Shown: positions 17,363-26,221 of the stretch, piece by piece
Position numbering within the stretch: the stretch's first letter is position 1
How the letters are laid out: the number at the start of each line of letters is the position of its first letter
Source of the DNA: Emiliania huxleyi CCMP1516
Taxonomy: Eukaryota; Haptophyta; Isochrysidales; Noelaerhabdaceae
Length of the DNA: 31,247 nt
Reading direction: 5' to 3'
Assembly (NCBI RefSeq): GCF_000372725.1
Contig: NW_005201493.1
Coordinates: 387,170 to 418,416 of the forward strand
The notes under the pieces: generated by a model
The model's database searches: none
What the model was told of the DNA's origin: nothing
What the model saw: only the letters and a program-made list of their open reading frames with translations
Program-made: the position numbers and the translations under genes

Positions 17363-17756
17363 TGCGATTGTCTTGGCTACGTCAAGACATCTAGCGCCGG
17401 CTGCTACAACATCGGGACGCCCCCTGGCAACGCTAGATTCTTTCTGCGTGTGGACGGACCGGTGTGCGCTGCGCCGACGCCATCGCCGTCGCCATCGTTC
17501 TCCCCACCCCAGCCGCCGATGGCTGCCGAGGCTACCTACATCGAGGGTCACAATGACATGCGTATGCTGCACTGTGACACGCCAAACGTCGTCTACAGCA
17601 GTACCCTCGCGGCTGCAGCGCAGGAGTACGCCGACAGCTGCCCCTCGGCCATTCACCGCAGGCCGACCGCCCCAACGCTGGTGAGAACCTCTACTGGGCA
17701 GGAAGCACGGCGCCAGGCCGCTTCCGCGCGGACACGAGCTATAGCAACGCGGTGAT
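17363..17756 (+). pseudogene. Broken CAP/SCP-domain secreted protein fragment
   Basis: One frame reads CDCLGYVKTSSAGCYNIG, a Pro/Ser linker (PTPSPSPSFSPPQPP), then the start of a CAP domain (YIEGHNDMRMLH, YSSTLAAAAQEYADSCP). After SAIH the frame is lost. The next CAP motif, NAGENLYWAG, continues in the +1 frame from about 17670. The expected later motif (HFTQVVW) is not found. This fits a one-base indel plus a missing 3' half. A sequencing error, or an intron at the break, would be alternatives. Confidence 0.5.
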
Positions 17757-18228
17757 GCGGCTGCGCCGAGCTCGCGCGGCGAAAGGGGCGCGCCATGCAG
17801 CGAGTGGACTTGGTAGGCAGAGTCCGCCCTAGCTCCAGCAGCACGGGGAACTTCGCGTGCAACGAAGACATCTTGCGCTGTCCATCGCGCTTGCGAACTC
17901 TTCCGGTGGCCAACTTGCTGGGCCGAGGTACTCTGCCCTGCCGCAGGTGCCTCGGAACGAACACGCGGGCGAAGAGTCGCGGCAACAGCGGATGTCCCAA
18001 AAACGGCGAGTAGCAGTCGTTTAAAGTCAGGAGACAACAGCAGCGGTCGGGGAGGATGGGCGTCGTTGCTTGTTGTTCTTTAGGTTGTTCTTCGACAAGA
18101 AGAACGATCATATGGTGAGCAGTCGTCACACGAAGGGGTGGGAAGGTGGCGTTGTTTAATCCGTGTTCTATTTTGGGGCGGCGGCGGCGGCGGTGTCCGC
18201 ACATCGCCGCAGTGTGTGTGTGCTACTA
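17757..18228. other. Intergenic, no supported gene
   Basis: Mixed-composition sequence between the CAP fragment and the stop of the BNR gene. A possible further remnant of the CAP gene cannot be aligned. It has no notable repeats apart from a doubled GTTCTT motif near 18075-18095. Confidence 0.5.
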
Positions 18229-20943
18229 TTATGGTGCAACGGCGACGGGCGGCGGCGGAGCAGCCGAGGAGGGCGGCGGCGGAGCAGCCGAGGAGGGCGG
18301 CGGCGGAGCAGCCGAGGAGGGCGGCGGTGGAACAGCCGACGGCGGGGGGGCGGCCGCCTCGCTCTCCGTGCCTGACCAGATCAGATCGCGGTCGTGGCCG
18401 CAGCCTGACCGGCGTGCGCAATTCCCCTGCAGCTCCGCCCGAGTACACAGGCGTGCGCCCGCGTCCTCGCAGATGGTCGAGGCCTGTGCAAAGTTCTTGT
18501 TGTGGTGGCACTTGCCTCCCATCTCATCGTCGTCGGACTCGCTCCACACGGAGCACCCATCTTTCTTCTTCCAGCCGTCGATTCGCGAGTCGGAGCAACA
18601 CCGCACCTCGTGCTTCTCGGACGGAGCCGCCCACCGGTCGCTCTCGTCGCACCGGCCAGTCCTGCCACACGCCACGTAACGTGGCGAGCCCGCAGGCGGC
18701 GCAGGTGGCGGCGGCGTCGCTGCCGGCGAGCAGCACTCGTCGACGAGCGGCGCTTGCCACGGGAGTTCGAAGACCTTGCGGAAGGTGCGTCCTTCGTCGC
18801 CTGAGAAGTACAACGCGTAGTGGCTGGCGGCGAAGAGGGCGTGGTCGTTTGCGAAGTTCGGAGAGAAGGCGAGTTTGCCGTTGAAGCCTCTGATGGGAAG
18901 TTGCTGGATGCTAGACCCCGCGCGCCAGAATTTCGGCGGGAGTTCCGCGTTGGCGTCGTCCCTGGCGAAGGGCGTCGGGATGGAGTGGACTTTGTTGATG
19001 AAATTGTACTCGGCGTCCAACTCGCCGCAGACGAGGCCGCCCTCGACGTACGACGCGCAGAGGAGACCGGTCGGCGAAACGTGGAGTCCGTCCAAGCCGA
19101 ATTTCAGTTTGCGTTGACTCACTTGCTGGCGGCCGACGCGGCGGAATTCGGAGCCATCATACGCAAAAAGCTCGCCGTCCATGCCCTTGCCGGAAGTTTG
19201 GAGGGCGACGACTATCGGGTCTCCGTTGGCATCCCTCGCGAAGGCGACGTTCGGCCAAAATCTCACGTCTGAAATCTGCGACCAGCTGAGGCCGCTGTCG
19301 GTGCTTTGGTAGATCCGCACGCGCTGTTCGTCGTTGATGTCCCTCACTAGCGTGACTATTGTGGAGTCTTGTTGAAAACTGGGCGAGAGTTTCACATCGA
19401 CGACGTCGCCGCCGTTGCCTTCCCAAATCCGAGCCCAAGTGAAGCCCCCATCGATCGATTCCAAAACGCCGTGGTTGAAGCCGCAGCCGTAGATGTGCGT
19501 GTCAGAGGCGTACTCTATTTTCTGGAGCGACTCGGAATTAAAGCCTCTGTTCGGGTCGATGAGAGGTAAATCCGGTAACGTCTCGTAGTTGTCTTCCGTA
19601 AACAAGTCGCCGTCGACTCGCTGAAGCGCCCGGACGCCCTGCTGCGCTCTGGGGACATATCTTAAAGCAAACTCCCCGCTCGGCGACTGCGCGACGGTGT
19701 TGTAGGATTCCTGGTTCTTTCGGAGCTGCAAGCGGGTCGCAGTTTGGGACGTCGTGTACGACGGGATTTTCTCTAGGAACGCCATCGACGACCCATCATG
19801 TAACTCTGTCACATTCAAATCACCGTGCCAGCAGCCGGCGGCATACGTGCAAATCGTCACCTGAACGTCGGCGACGGCCCAGATGCTGTAAATCGATTGC
19901 CGCACGGTGTCTAAGTAAGAGAAGTCGCGCATGTTGTCCGTCTTCCACACGCCAGCGTACGCTCCTAAGTATGCGGTCTGCCTTGTGGGATCCGCCACTA
20001 CGTGCGTGAATTCTTCCAAATCGAACGTCTCCGCCGGCTGGACGTCGCCGAGGTTGCTCTCGAAGTCGCCGTTGTCGATGCTTTCGACGATCCAAGTCGC
20101 GCCGAAATCTGAAGTGACTAACACCGACCTGACGTTCCTCCGAAGAACGTATAAAGTTGTTGTCTCAACGCCATTCGGAGAGTGCGCCGCGACCGACAAG
20201 GGAGTGGTCGGTTTGGAGTCGTCGACTTTGGCCTCGGCTTCGGGCAACTTGACGGCGGTCAGAGACCCGTCTGAATTGCCGACGCGAGTCACGAGGTCTT
20301 CTTGGTCACCAATGACGTATAAATACCCGTTAAAATCCGCCGAAATCCTCGTGACAAAACCCTCTGAAACGGTCGCGAGCGGCTCCCAGCCCCAGCTCCA
20401 CCTTGAGCGCCACATCTCTCCGGTAGAAGGCGACCCGACGTAGAAGCCTTCGTTGTCAGCTCCAAGCGCGAAGCACTCCTCTTTAGTAGAAGGCGGCATG
20501 TTCATGAGTTCGTACGGCCCACCCACCCTGCCGCGGCGGAGCTGGAAGTTGGAGTCCTGGGCGATGGAAATGCGACCCCCAGGCCTCTGCGCCACGAAAT
20601 CGCGCGGCCCGCCGCCCCGATCACAAAGTCGGAACTGATCAAACCAATGGGCCCCGCCGTCTTCCGACCGCAAAAATCGACCGCCTTCAGAAAGGTACAC
20701 CGTCGAGTCTTGGTTGTACCCCGGCGACATCACCGCGGTCGTTTGGCCTCCGACCGTCCTGATCCACTCCCAACTGTGACCGCCATCGGAGGACCTCAAA
20801 AGTTCGTCTCGTGAGCGAACAATCACCGTATCTCCCACAAAACTCAACGCCTCGACAACATCGTGCGGCGAATGGGCATCAACAACCACCTGCGCAGCGC
20901 GACAGACGAAAGCGGCAAGCACAAACCTGAACGACATCATCAC
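18229..20943 (-). CDS. Secreted BNR/Asp-box propeller with Cys-rich C-terminal domain
   Basis: 904 residues, no intron needed. MMMSFRFVLAAFVCRAAQVV is a signal peptide. The body has repeated Asp-box motifs (SSDGGHSWE, SEDGGAHWF, TSDFGATW, SIDGGFTW, STDSGLSW, SGDEGRTF), the pattern of sortilin/VPS10-type or sialidase-like beta-propellers. No VPS10-C cysteine module or membrane segment follows. Instead, at about 750-850, there is a Cys-rich domain (YVACGRTGRCDESD, VRCCSD, ICEDAGARLCTRAELQ, GCGHDRDLIW) like the algal DUF7495 type I recall. The protein ends in PPPPSSAA repeats coded by a 24-bp tandem unit (about 18253-18330). The 5' two thirds are clearly less GC-rich than neighbouring genes. Probably an extracellular or cell-surface binding protein; ligand unknown. 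Confidence 0.8.
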   Translation of the reverse strand: MMMSFRFVLAAFVCRAAQVVVDAHSPHDVVEALSFVGDTVIVRSRDELLRSSDGGHSWEWIRTVGGQTTAVMSPGYNQDSTVYLSEGGRFLRSEDGGAHWFDQFRLCDRGGGPRDFVAQRPGGRISIAQDSNFQLRRGRVGGPYELMNMPPSTKEECFALGADNEGFYVGSPSTGEMWRSRWSWGWEPLATVSEGFVTRISADFNGYLYVIGDQEDLVTRVGNSDGSLTAVKLPEAEAKVDDSKPTTPLSVAAHSPNGVETTTLYVLRRNVRSVLVTSDFGATWIVESIDNGDFESNLGDVQPAETFDLEEFTHVVADPTRQTAYLGAYAGVWKTDNMRDFSYLDTVRQSIYSIWAVADVQVTICTYAAGCWHGDLNVTELHDGSSMAFLEKIPSYTTSQTATRLQLRKNQESYNTVAQSPSGEFALRYVPRAQQGVRALQRVDGDLFTEDNYETLPDLPLIDPNRGFNSESLQKIEYASDTHIYGCGFNHGVLESIDGGFTWARIWEGNGGDVVDVKLSPSFQQDSTIVTLVRDINDEQRVRIYQSTDSGLSWSQISDVRFWPNVAFARDANGDPIVVALQTSGKGMDGELFAYDGSEFRRVGRQQVSQRKLKFGLDGLHVSPTGLLCASYVEGGLVCGELDAEYNFINKVHSIPTPFARDDANAELPPKFWRAGSSIQQLPIRGFNGKLAFSPNFANDHALFAASHYALYFSGDEGRTFRKVFELPWQAPLVDECCSPAATPPPPAPPAGSPRYVACGRTGRCDESDRWAAPSEKHEVRCCSDSRIDGWKKKDGCSVWSESDDDEMGGKCHHNKNFAQASTICEDAGARLCTRAELQGNCARRSGCGHDRDLIWSGTESEAAAPPPSAVPPPPSSAAPPPPSSAAPPPPSSAAPPPPVAVAP

Positions 20944-21045
20944 CCGGCAAACACCTAATTATTAGTTAATGAAGGCTATTCACACCTCGGTCCTTCACAG
21001 GTAATATGTCCGTATATAATTACCAGTCGTGTGGAGTAATCTCGA
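20944..21045. promoter_or_regulatory. AT-rich upstream region of BNR gene
   Basis: The sequence just upstream of the minus-strand ATG contains TAATTATTAGTTAATG and TATATAATTA, which stand out in a GC-rich window. It is a candidate core promoter; placement is inference. Confidence 0.4.
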
Positions 21046-21385
21046 GCTCGGGTAACCTCAGGCTTGGATAATCTTGGGCAATCCCGAGTGATCTCGGGTC
21101 GTCTCGGGTCGTCTCGGGTCATCTTGGGTCATCTCGGGTCATCTCGGGTCGTTTCAGGTAACCTCCGGTAATCCCGGGTGATCTCGGATCGTCTCGGGTA
21201 ATCTACAGTAATCTCGGGTGATCTAGGGGGTCATCTCGGGTCATCTCGGGTCATCTCGGATCGTTTCGGGTAATCTCCTGTAATCTCGGGTGATCTCGGG
21301 TCGCCTCAGGTCGTCTCGGGTAATCTCCGTTAATCTCGGGTGATCTCGGGTCGTGTCGGGTAATCTCGGGTAATCTCGGGTCATG
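21046..21385. repeat. Degenerate 10-bp TCTCGGGTNA tandem array
   Basis: About 30 units of ATCTCGGGTN (variants TCGTCTCGGG, TAATCTCGGG, TGATCTCGGG) in one orientation. The same decamer type (AATCTCGCGT) appears inside PGK intron 3, and CAATCTCG units occur in methyltransferase intron 4. Confidence 0.85.
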
Positions 21386-22543
21386 TCGGACGATTGCCCG
21401 CCCGGGCGCCTGACCACGCGCCTGCCCGCCGCTGCGCCCCTCTACGTACCACATACTTCTGACGTATTCGGGATTCCCCCACCTCCCACACACCACACCG
21501 ACCTCCCCGCGCCCCCACACGCCGGCCCCGCGCGCCCACGCCACCACCATCGCCCACGTCGCCCTCCCCGACCCCCACCCCGCGCCCCAGGCTCTTCACA
21601 GCTCCGCTCGGGGCGTCCTGGCGCCGCCGCCCCAACCGCTGCGGCCCACGCGGCCGCCGGGCGGCGCGACGGCGGCTACCGGCCGGCATAGCCCTTCCAG
21701 CGCCGGCCGGGGGCTGCGGCGGCGCGCGGCGCGCGGCGGGCAAGCTGCCTGCTGGAGGGCGGCGCTTCTAGTCGTGATTTTAGGGCCGCGTAGGTCGCCC
21801 TTCGGCCACTTCTCGGGCGCGCGGCCGCGGAGCGCGAAAGGGGGGCGCGCTGCGGCTCGCTGGCGGAGGTGAAGCCCCCCAGAGCGGGAGCTGGCGGGCC
21901 GGGGGCGTCGGTCGGGTGCGCGGCGGCACCCGTGCCACCGGGACGGGCCGAGGTGGCCCGCGGGGCAGACGTGAAGGGCCGTTTGGTGCGCCCCGGCGGC
22001 CTCCTGCACGGCGGCCGCCGGGGCCGGTTTGGACTGTGTTTGGGGGGGTGGAGGGGTCCGATGGCCGGTGTTATGGTCGTTTATCACCCTCCTATCACCC
22101 ACTTACCGCCCCCGGCCGTGGGGGCCTCTCCAGACGCCGCCATTCATGATTTAAAGGGTCCTGCCGACGCTCATCTGCAGTGCGGCGGCGGAGCCTGCCG
22201 GAAAAAATCCGGGGTTTAGCTGGCATATCTCGGGCCCACTTTAGAGCTAGGGCATGATCTTAGGTGTTCTGGATAGCCCACAAGGGTCTTCTGTGGCATG
22301 GTAGCGGTGGTTTTGCGCGAGGCGTTCATTCAAAAATCACCATTTCCCCCACTACTCCGTCTCAGCCGAGGACGAGAGGCAGGGGGGGCGCGCGCGAGCC
22401 GCCCGCGGCGCGGCGCATCCCTCCTAATTTTATGGCACTGTGACCCATACCCCGCCGCAGCCACGCCACGCGGGCCGGCTTCAACATGCTCCGATCACAA
22501 GGGCCACTAAACCCCCGGCCAGCCGTACAGAGCCCCCGATACC
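21386..22543. other. GC-rich intergenic region, no supported gene
   Basis: Very GC-rich until about 22050, then mixed. Open frames on both strands show no recognisable domain and have Arg/Pro/Ala-biased composition typical of chance frames in GC-rich DNA. No inverted or direct repeat ends were found by eye. Confidence 0.5.
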
Positions 22544-23977
22544 TTACTGCCCCGGCGCCAAGGCCTCGACCTTCTTGGGCAGCAGCTGGTTTGACAGGTC
22601 CTCTCCGTGGCCTAGGTAGCCGCCGTCGCCCTGGCCCCAGGCAAGGAGGGCGCCACCGGCGGTGAGGGCGAGGCTGTGCGCGTCTCCAGCCGACACAGCG
22701 ACAACGCGCTGCCCAGCGAAGGCCTCGACCTTCTTGGGCAGCAACTGGCTCTGCTCGTCGCCGTGGCCCAGCCGGCCATAGGCTCCACCGCCCCAGCTCC
22801 AGACGGCGCCGTCGGCGGCAAGGGCGAGACCATGGTACAGACCAGCCGACACAGCTATGACGCGCTGGCCAGCCAAGGCCTCCACCTTCTTCGGCAGCAG
22901 CTGGTGCTGCTCGTCGCCGTGGCCCAGCTTGCCAAAACTTCCACCGCCCGAGCTCCAGACGGCGCCGCCGGCGGTGAGGGCGAGGCTGTAGCTATGTCCA
23001 GCCGACACAGCGACGACGCGCCGCCCAGCGAAGGCCTCGACCTTCTTCGGCAGCAGCTGGTCCTGCTCGTCGCCGTGGCCCAACTTGCCAGAGTCTCCAT
23101 AGCCCCAGCTCCAGACGGCGCCGTCGGCGGTGATGGCGAGGCTATGGAAGCATCCCGCCGACACAGCAACGACGCGCTGGCCAGCCAAGGCCTCGACCTT
23201 CTTGGGCAGCAGCTGGTTTTGCTCGTCGCCGTGGCCCAGCTGGCCACAGTATCCCTGGCCCCAGCTCCAGACGGCGCCCTCGGCGGTGAGGACGAGGCTG
23301 TGGTGGCCTCCAGCAGACACGGCGATGACGCTCTGGCCCGCCAAGGCCTCGACCTTCTTTGGCAGCGGCTGGTTCTGCTCGTCGCCGTGGCCCAACTTGC
23401 CAAAGTCTCCGTCGCCCCAGCTCCAGACGGCCCCGTTGGCGGTGATGGCGAAGCTGTGCCCATCTCCAGCTGCCACGCTCACGGCGCGCTCTCCCAGCGG
23501 GGAGGGGAGGCGGGTCGGCGTGTTGAGCCGCGTCACGCCCTCGCCGTGGCCGAGCAGCCCTGGATAGTAGGATGGGGTTGAGCCGCACGACGAGAGCCGC
23601 CCCTCGCCGTCAATGAAGAGGCTGTGCCGCTCGCCTGCCGCCGCCCTCGCCGGCGGGTTGGACTCGCACAGCAGCGCCGAATAGCACACCCACCTCACGG
23701 CGCAGCCCTCGCCCTCTGGCTGCGCCGGCAGCTCGTAGCCGCGCTCTTGCGCCCTCAAGCGGATGCCCTCCACCGCAAGCGAGGCGTGAAAGAGCAGCGA
23801 GACGGCCGCGACGCGAGCGATGTCAACGGGGCCGTCGCAGCGAGAAACGACGCGCACGAGGAGGTCAGTGGGGAGGTCGAGGAGGCGGGTGGGCGGCGGC
23901 GTGCTTGGCGAGGGAGCGGCGGTGGCGGCGGGGGCGAGGCGGCGCGAGCGGCGCGAGCGGCGCGGAGGGGTGGACAT
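22544..23977 (-). CDS. F-box protein with RCC1 repeats
   Basis: 477 residues. A basic N-terminus is followed by an F-box-like helix set (LLDLPTDLLVRVVSRCDGPV, ARVAAVSLLFHASLA). About seven RCC1 blades follow, each 52 residues, with the signature AVSAGxxHSLALTxxGAVWSWG, then GKLGHGDEQ and LLPKKVEALAGQ. The F-box suggests an SCF ubiquitin-ligase adaptor with the RCC1 propeller as substrate-binding part (family inference). The five or so central blades are nearly identical in DNA as well as protein, so they form a 156-bp coding tandem repeat kept uniform by recent duplication or conversion. No intron is needed. The C-terminus (EALAPGQ) stops soon after a blade boundary. Confidence 0.85.
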   Translation of the reverse strand: MSTPPRRSRRSRRLAPAATAAPSPSTPPPTRLLDLPTDLLVRVVSRCDGPVDIARVAAVSLLFHASLAVEGIRLRAQERGYELPAQPEGEGCAVRWVCYSALLCESNPPARAAAGERHSLFIDGEGRLSSCGSTPSYYPGLLGHGEGVTRLNTPTRLPSPLGERAVSVAAGDGHSFAITANGAVWSWGDGDFGKLGHGDEQNQPLPKKVEALAGQSVIAVSAGGHHSLVLTAEGAVWSWGQGYCGQLGHGDEQNQLLPKKVEALAGQRVVAVSAGCFHSLAITADGAVWSWGYGDSGKLGHGDEQDQLLPKKVEAFAGRRVVAVSAGHSYSLALTAGGAVWSSGGGSFGKLGHGDEQHQLLPKKVEALAGQRVIAVSAGLYHGLALAADGAVWSWGGGAYGRLGHGDEQSQLLPKKVEAFAGQRVVAVSAGDAHSLALTAGGALLAWGQGDGGYLGHGEDLSNQLLPKKVEALAPGQ

Positions 23978-24341
23978 CGCGAGAAAAAGAATCTGCGGGG
24001 AGATATGATTCGGTTGACTGATTTCTTCTGACCACGGGACTTGGTACTGGCACTAACACAGATAACCAGAAACAGAATTTTCAGCAACCCTTTAGCCTTT
24101 TCCTGGCTCACAAGCTAAAAAAATGTCCCCCCCCCCCCCCCCTCCCCCTCCCCGCCATGATCAATAAACACCGAATGATGCGCAAGACACCCATGAATGG
24201 ACACACAAATTCTCGACAAGCGTCTCTCGCCGCGCTGAACGTAGCCTCCAACTGCCAGCTTCCAGGGGCGGAGCCGTGTCGTCGCCTTGCCTTCGCGGCG
24301 AGGCGTGCAGTCCACGGCTCCCTGCCACTACCTGGTGCGCG
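23978..24341. other. Intergenic with poly-C tract
   Basis: Contains the upstream region of the F-box/RCC1 gene and the 3' end of the chromo-like gene. A run of about 18 C and C-rich CCCTCC sequence lies at 24125-24154. No gene. Confidence 0.6.
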
Positions 24342-25580
24342 CTACACGCTCAAATCCACGGCCTCTGCCGCGGCGCCACGCCTGAGCCTCAGCCGGGTGG
24401 CCTTGAGCAAGTCCACGCCGGCCAGCGGCCGCTCGTCCGCCTCGTCCGCCGGCGCCGCCGCCGCCAGCATCGCCGACGACGGCGCCTCTGCCACCACCTG
24501 ACACACCACGGCCCTCACCGCCGCTGCGCGCGACACCGGCCGCAGCCGCCGGCTGAGCTGCGCCAGGTTCGTCTCCGCGCCAACCTCGAGCGTCAGCCTC
24601 GACGGCGCGGTGCGTGCGCGCCGGCGGCCCTGCGCGGCCGGCTCGCTCTCGGCCTCCTCGCCCCGTTGCGGCGTCGGGGCGCCAGCCGCTGCCGGACGGG
24701 CGATCTCGTCTTTGACGACCTCTTGTGCCACCGCGACGTGCGTCGTCGGCGGCGGCGTTGGCGTCGGCGTCGTCGTCGTCGTCGTCGTCGGCGGCGGCGG
24801 CGCCACCGTGCCGTCAGCGTGCCTCGCCCGATGCTCTTCGAGAGCCTCTGCAAAGCCCGCCGCTCCGCGGACGGTCTGGAGGAGCTCCCAGACGGGCTTC
24901 CCGCCTGCAGGCTGCCCCACCCACCGAACGAGGACCTCATGCCACGCCGAGTCGCTCCCTCGCTCGTCGAGCACCACGTCGACTCGCGCCTTGGCCCACG
25001 CCTTTCGCCGCCGCTCCATGAGCGGCGCCGGAGGCACGTACGGCGCGCGGCGCGAGGAGGTCTGCGTCAGAGGCAGTACGGCCGCCATGTCGCCTCCGTC
25101 GTTGACCGCGGCGGCAGTCACAGTCGGCGTCTTTGAGGGAGCGACACCGACGGCGGGCTCCGGCGGCGAAGCCCCAGGTGACGCGGACGCCGGCAGCCTC
25201 GAGTTTGCCTCGTCCTCGTCGGCGCAGTCGACGGCCACGATGGACGGGGTCGAGCCCTTGCACTCTCCGATCCGCAGCGGTGGTGGCTTAGGCTCTTGCC
25301 TCGCCCTCGCCAGGCACGACCAGCAGGTAGCTCGCGAGGGCTGCGACCCAGCGCGAGGCACGGCGCCGTACTTGTTCATGAGGGCCTTGATCAAGTCCCG
25401 CTGAGGCAGTGCAGCCAGCACCTTCTCGGCGTGCGCTTGGGTTGCCTTTGACGGGTCGCGCTGCTGATAGAAGGCCACGAGTGAGTCGGCTGTCAAGGGC
25501 TGATCCTGAGACAGCAGCCGCGCCTCGTCGCGCTTCGAGAGCACCCAGCGAGAGTGTGGCTTGGCGGCAGTCGGCGGCAT
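24342..25580 (-). CDS. Chromo-like domain protein
   Basis: 412 residues from MPPTAAKPHSRWVLS; an in-frame Met 34 codons upstream (25682) is less likely. The N-terminal ~75 residues look folded (WVLSKRDEARLLSQDQPLTA, KVLAALPQRDLIKALMNKYG), perhaps a helical DNA- or protein-binding module. At about 205-265 a chromo-like segment is seen: RVDVVLDERGSDSAWHEVLV, RWVGQPAGGKPVWELL, then AGFAEALEEHRA. It keeps the order of chromo domains (strand, LVRW, PxxxxWE, C-terminal helix) but lacks a clear full aromatic cage. The rest is Pro/Thr- and Arg-rich linker. Suggests a chromatin-associated protein. A Ty3-type integrase chromodomain remnant is unlikely because no integrase is near. Confidence 0.6.
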   Translation of the reverse strand: MPPTAAKPHSRWVLSKRDEARLLSQDQPLTADSLVAFYQQRDPSKATQAHAEKVLAALPQRDLIKALMNKYGAVPRAGSQPSRATCWSCLARARQEPKPPPLRIGECKGSTPSIVAVDCADEDEANSRLPASASPGASPPEPAVGVAPSKTPTVTAAAVNDGGDMAAVLPLTQTSSRRAPYVPPAPLMERRRKAWAKARVDVVLDERGSDSAWHEVLVRWVGQPAGGKPVWELLQTVRGAAGFAEALEEHRARHADGTVAPPPPTTTTTTTPTPTPPPTTHVAVAQEVVKDEIARPAAAGAPTPQRGEEAESEPAAQGRRRARTAPSRLTLEVGAETNLAQLSRRLRPVSRAAAVRAVVCQVVAEAPSSAMLAAAAPADEADERPLAGVDLLKATRLRLRRGAAAEAVDLSV

Positions 25581-26221
25581 TGTCGAGCGGCAACAAGGCG
25601 CGTACAGGGTGTCCGTCCAAAGCAGAGCACCACGTCGAGGGTTGCTGTTCGTTTCTTTTTTCAGGAAAAAAGAAATCGGCAACGTGCGTTTTTAACCTTC
25701 TACTCTGTCTAGATCCAACATGCAACAAGGCATCAGATTGAGCGGCATTTGCCTCGAGCGTCCCTTTTTGAGCAGGGAAGCTGTTTCTTTTGGGTCCTGT
25801 GGCACCCTTTTTTGTGTGTGTGGCACCCTACGCACGCTAAATATCCGCTTCTAGGACGAGCTCAGACAAAGGGCGCATCAATTACCCGAGATGTTGGAGT
25901 GTTTCAATAGGAGCGAGGCCTCTTCCGTTGGGGGACCGAGTGACTAGAGAATCGGCCACCAGATCGCGCCCTCTCCGCTTCTGGCGCGCACTGGCAAAAG
26001 AAAACAGAGAGCCGAAGCGCGAAGGGAGGGAATGAGGACGGCGGCACGCCGTCAGCACGCCATTCAGAGTTCTTCGTCGACTGCTGTGCCTTTTGTGGTG
26101 CCAGTCCGTGCCAGTCTGCGGTGAGAGGGATTGCTGGTCAAGGAGCACTTGGAGCACTTGGAGTGCAGTCGGCAACCTCACAGGTGCTACCGAGTTTTTC
26201 TTGTTGGCAGCTTGTTGGGCC
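25581..26221. promoter_or_regulatory. Intergenic region between divergent chromo-like and AP2-RING genes
   Basis: Expected to hold both promoters. It includes TTTCTTTTTTCAGGAAAAAAG (about 25655), a doubled TGGCACCCT (about 25799 and 25821) and GGAGCACTTGGAGCACTTGG. The last is part of a 25-bp element shared in inverse orientation with 3758-3782. No TATA box is certain. Confidence 0.5.

Noticed and set aside
21596..22102. 168-residue minus-strand open frame
   Set aside because: Composition is Pro/Ala/Arg-biased GC-rich chance frame; no motif, no splice support, no homology I can name.
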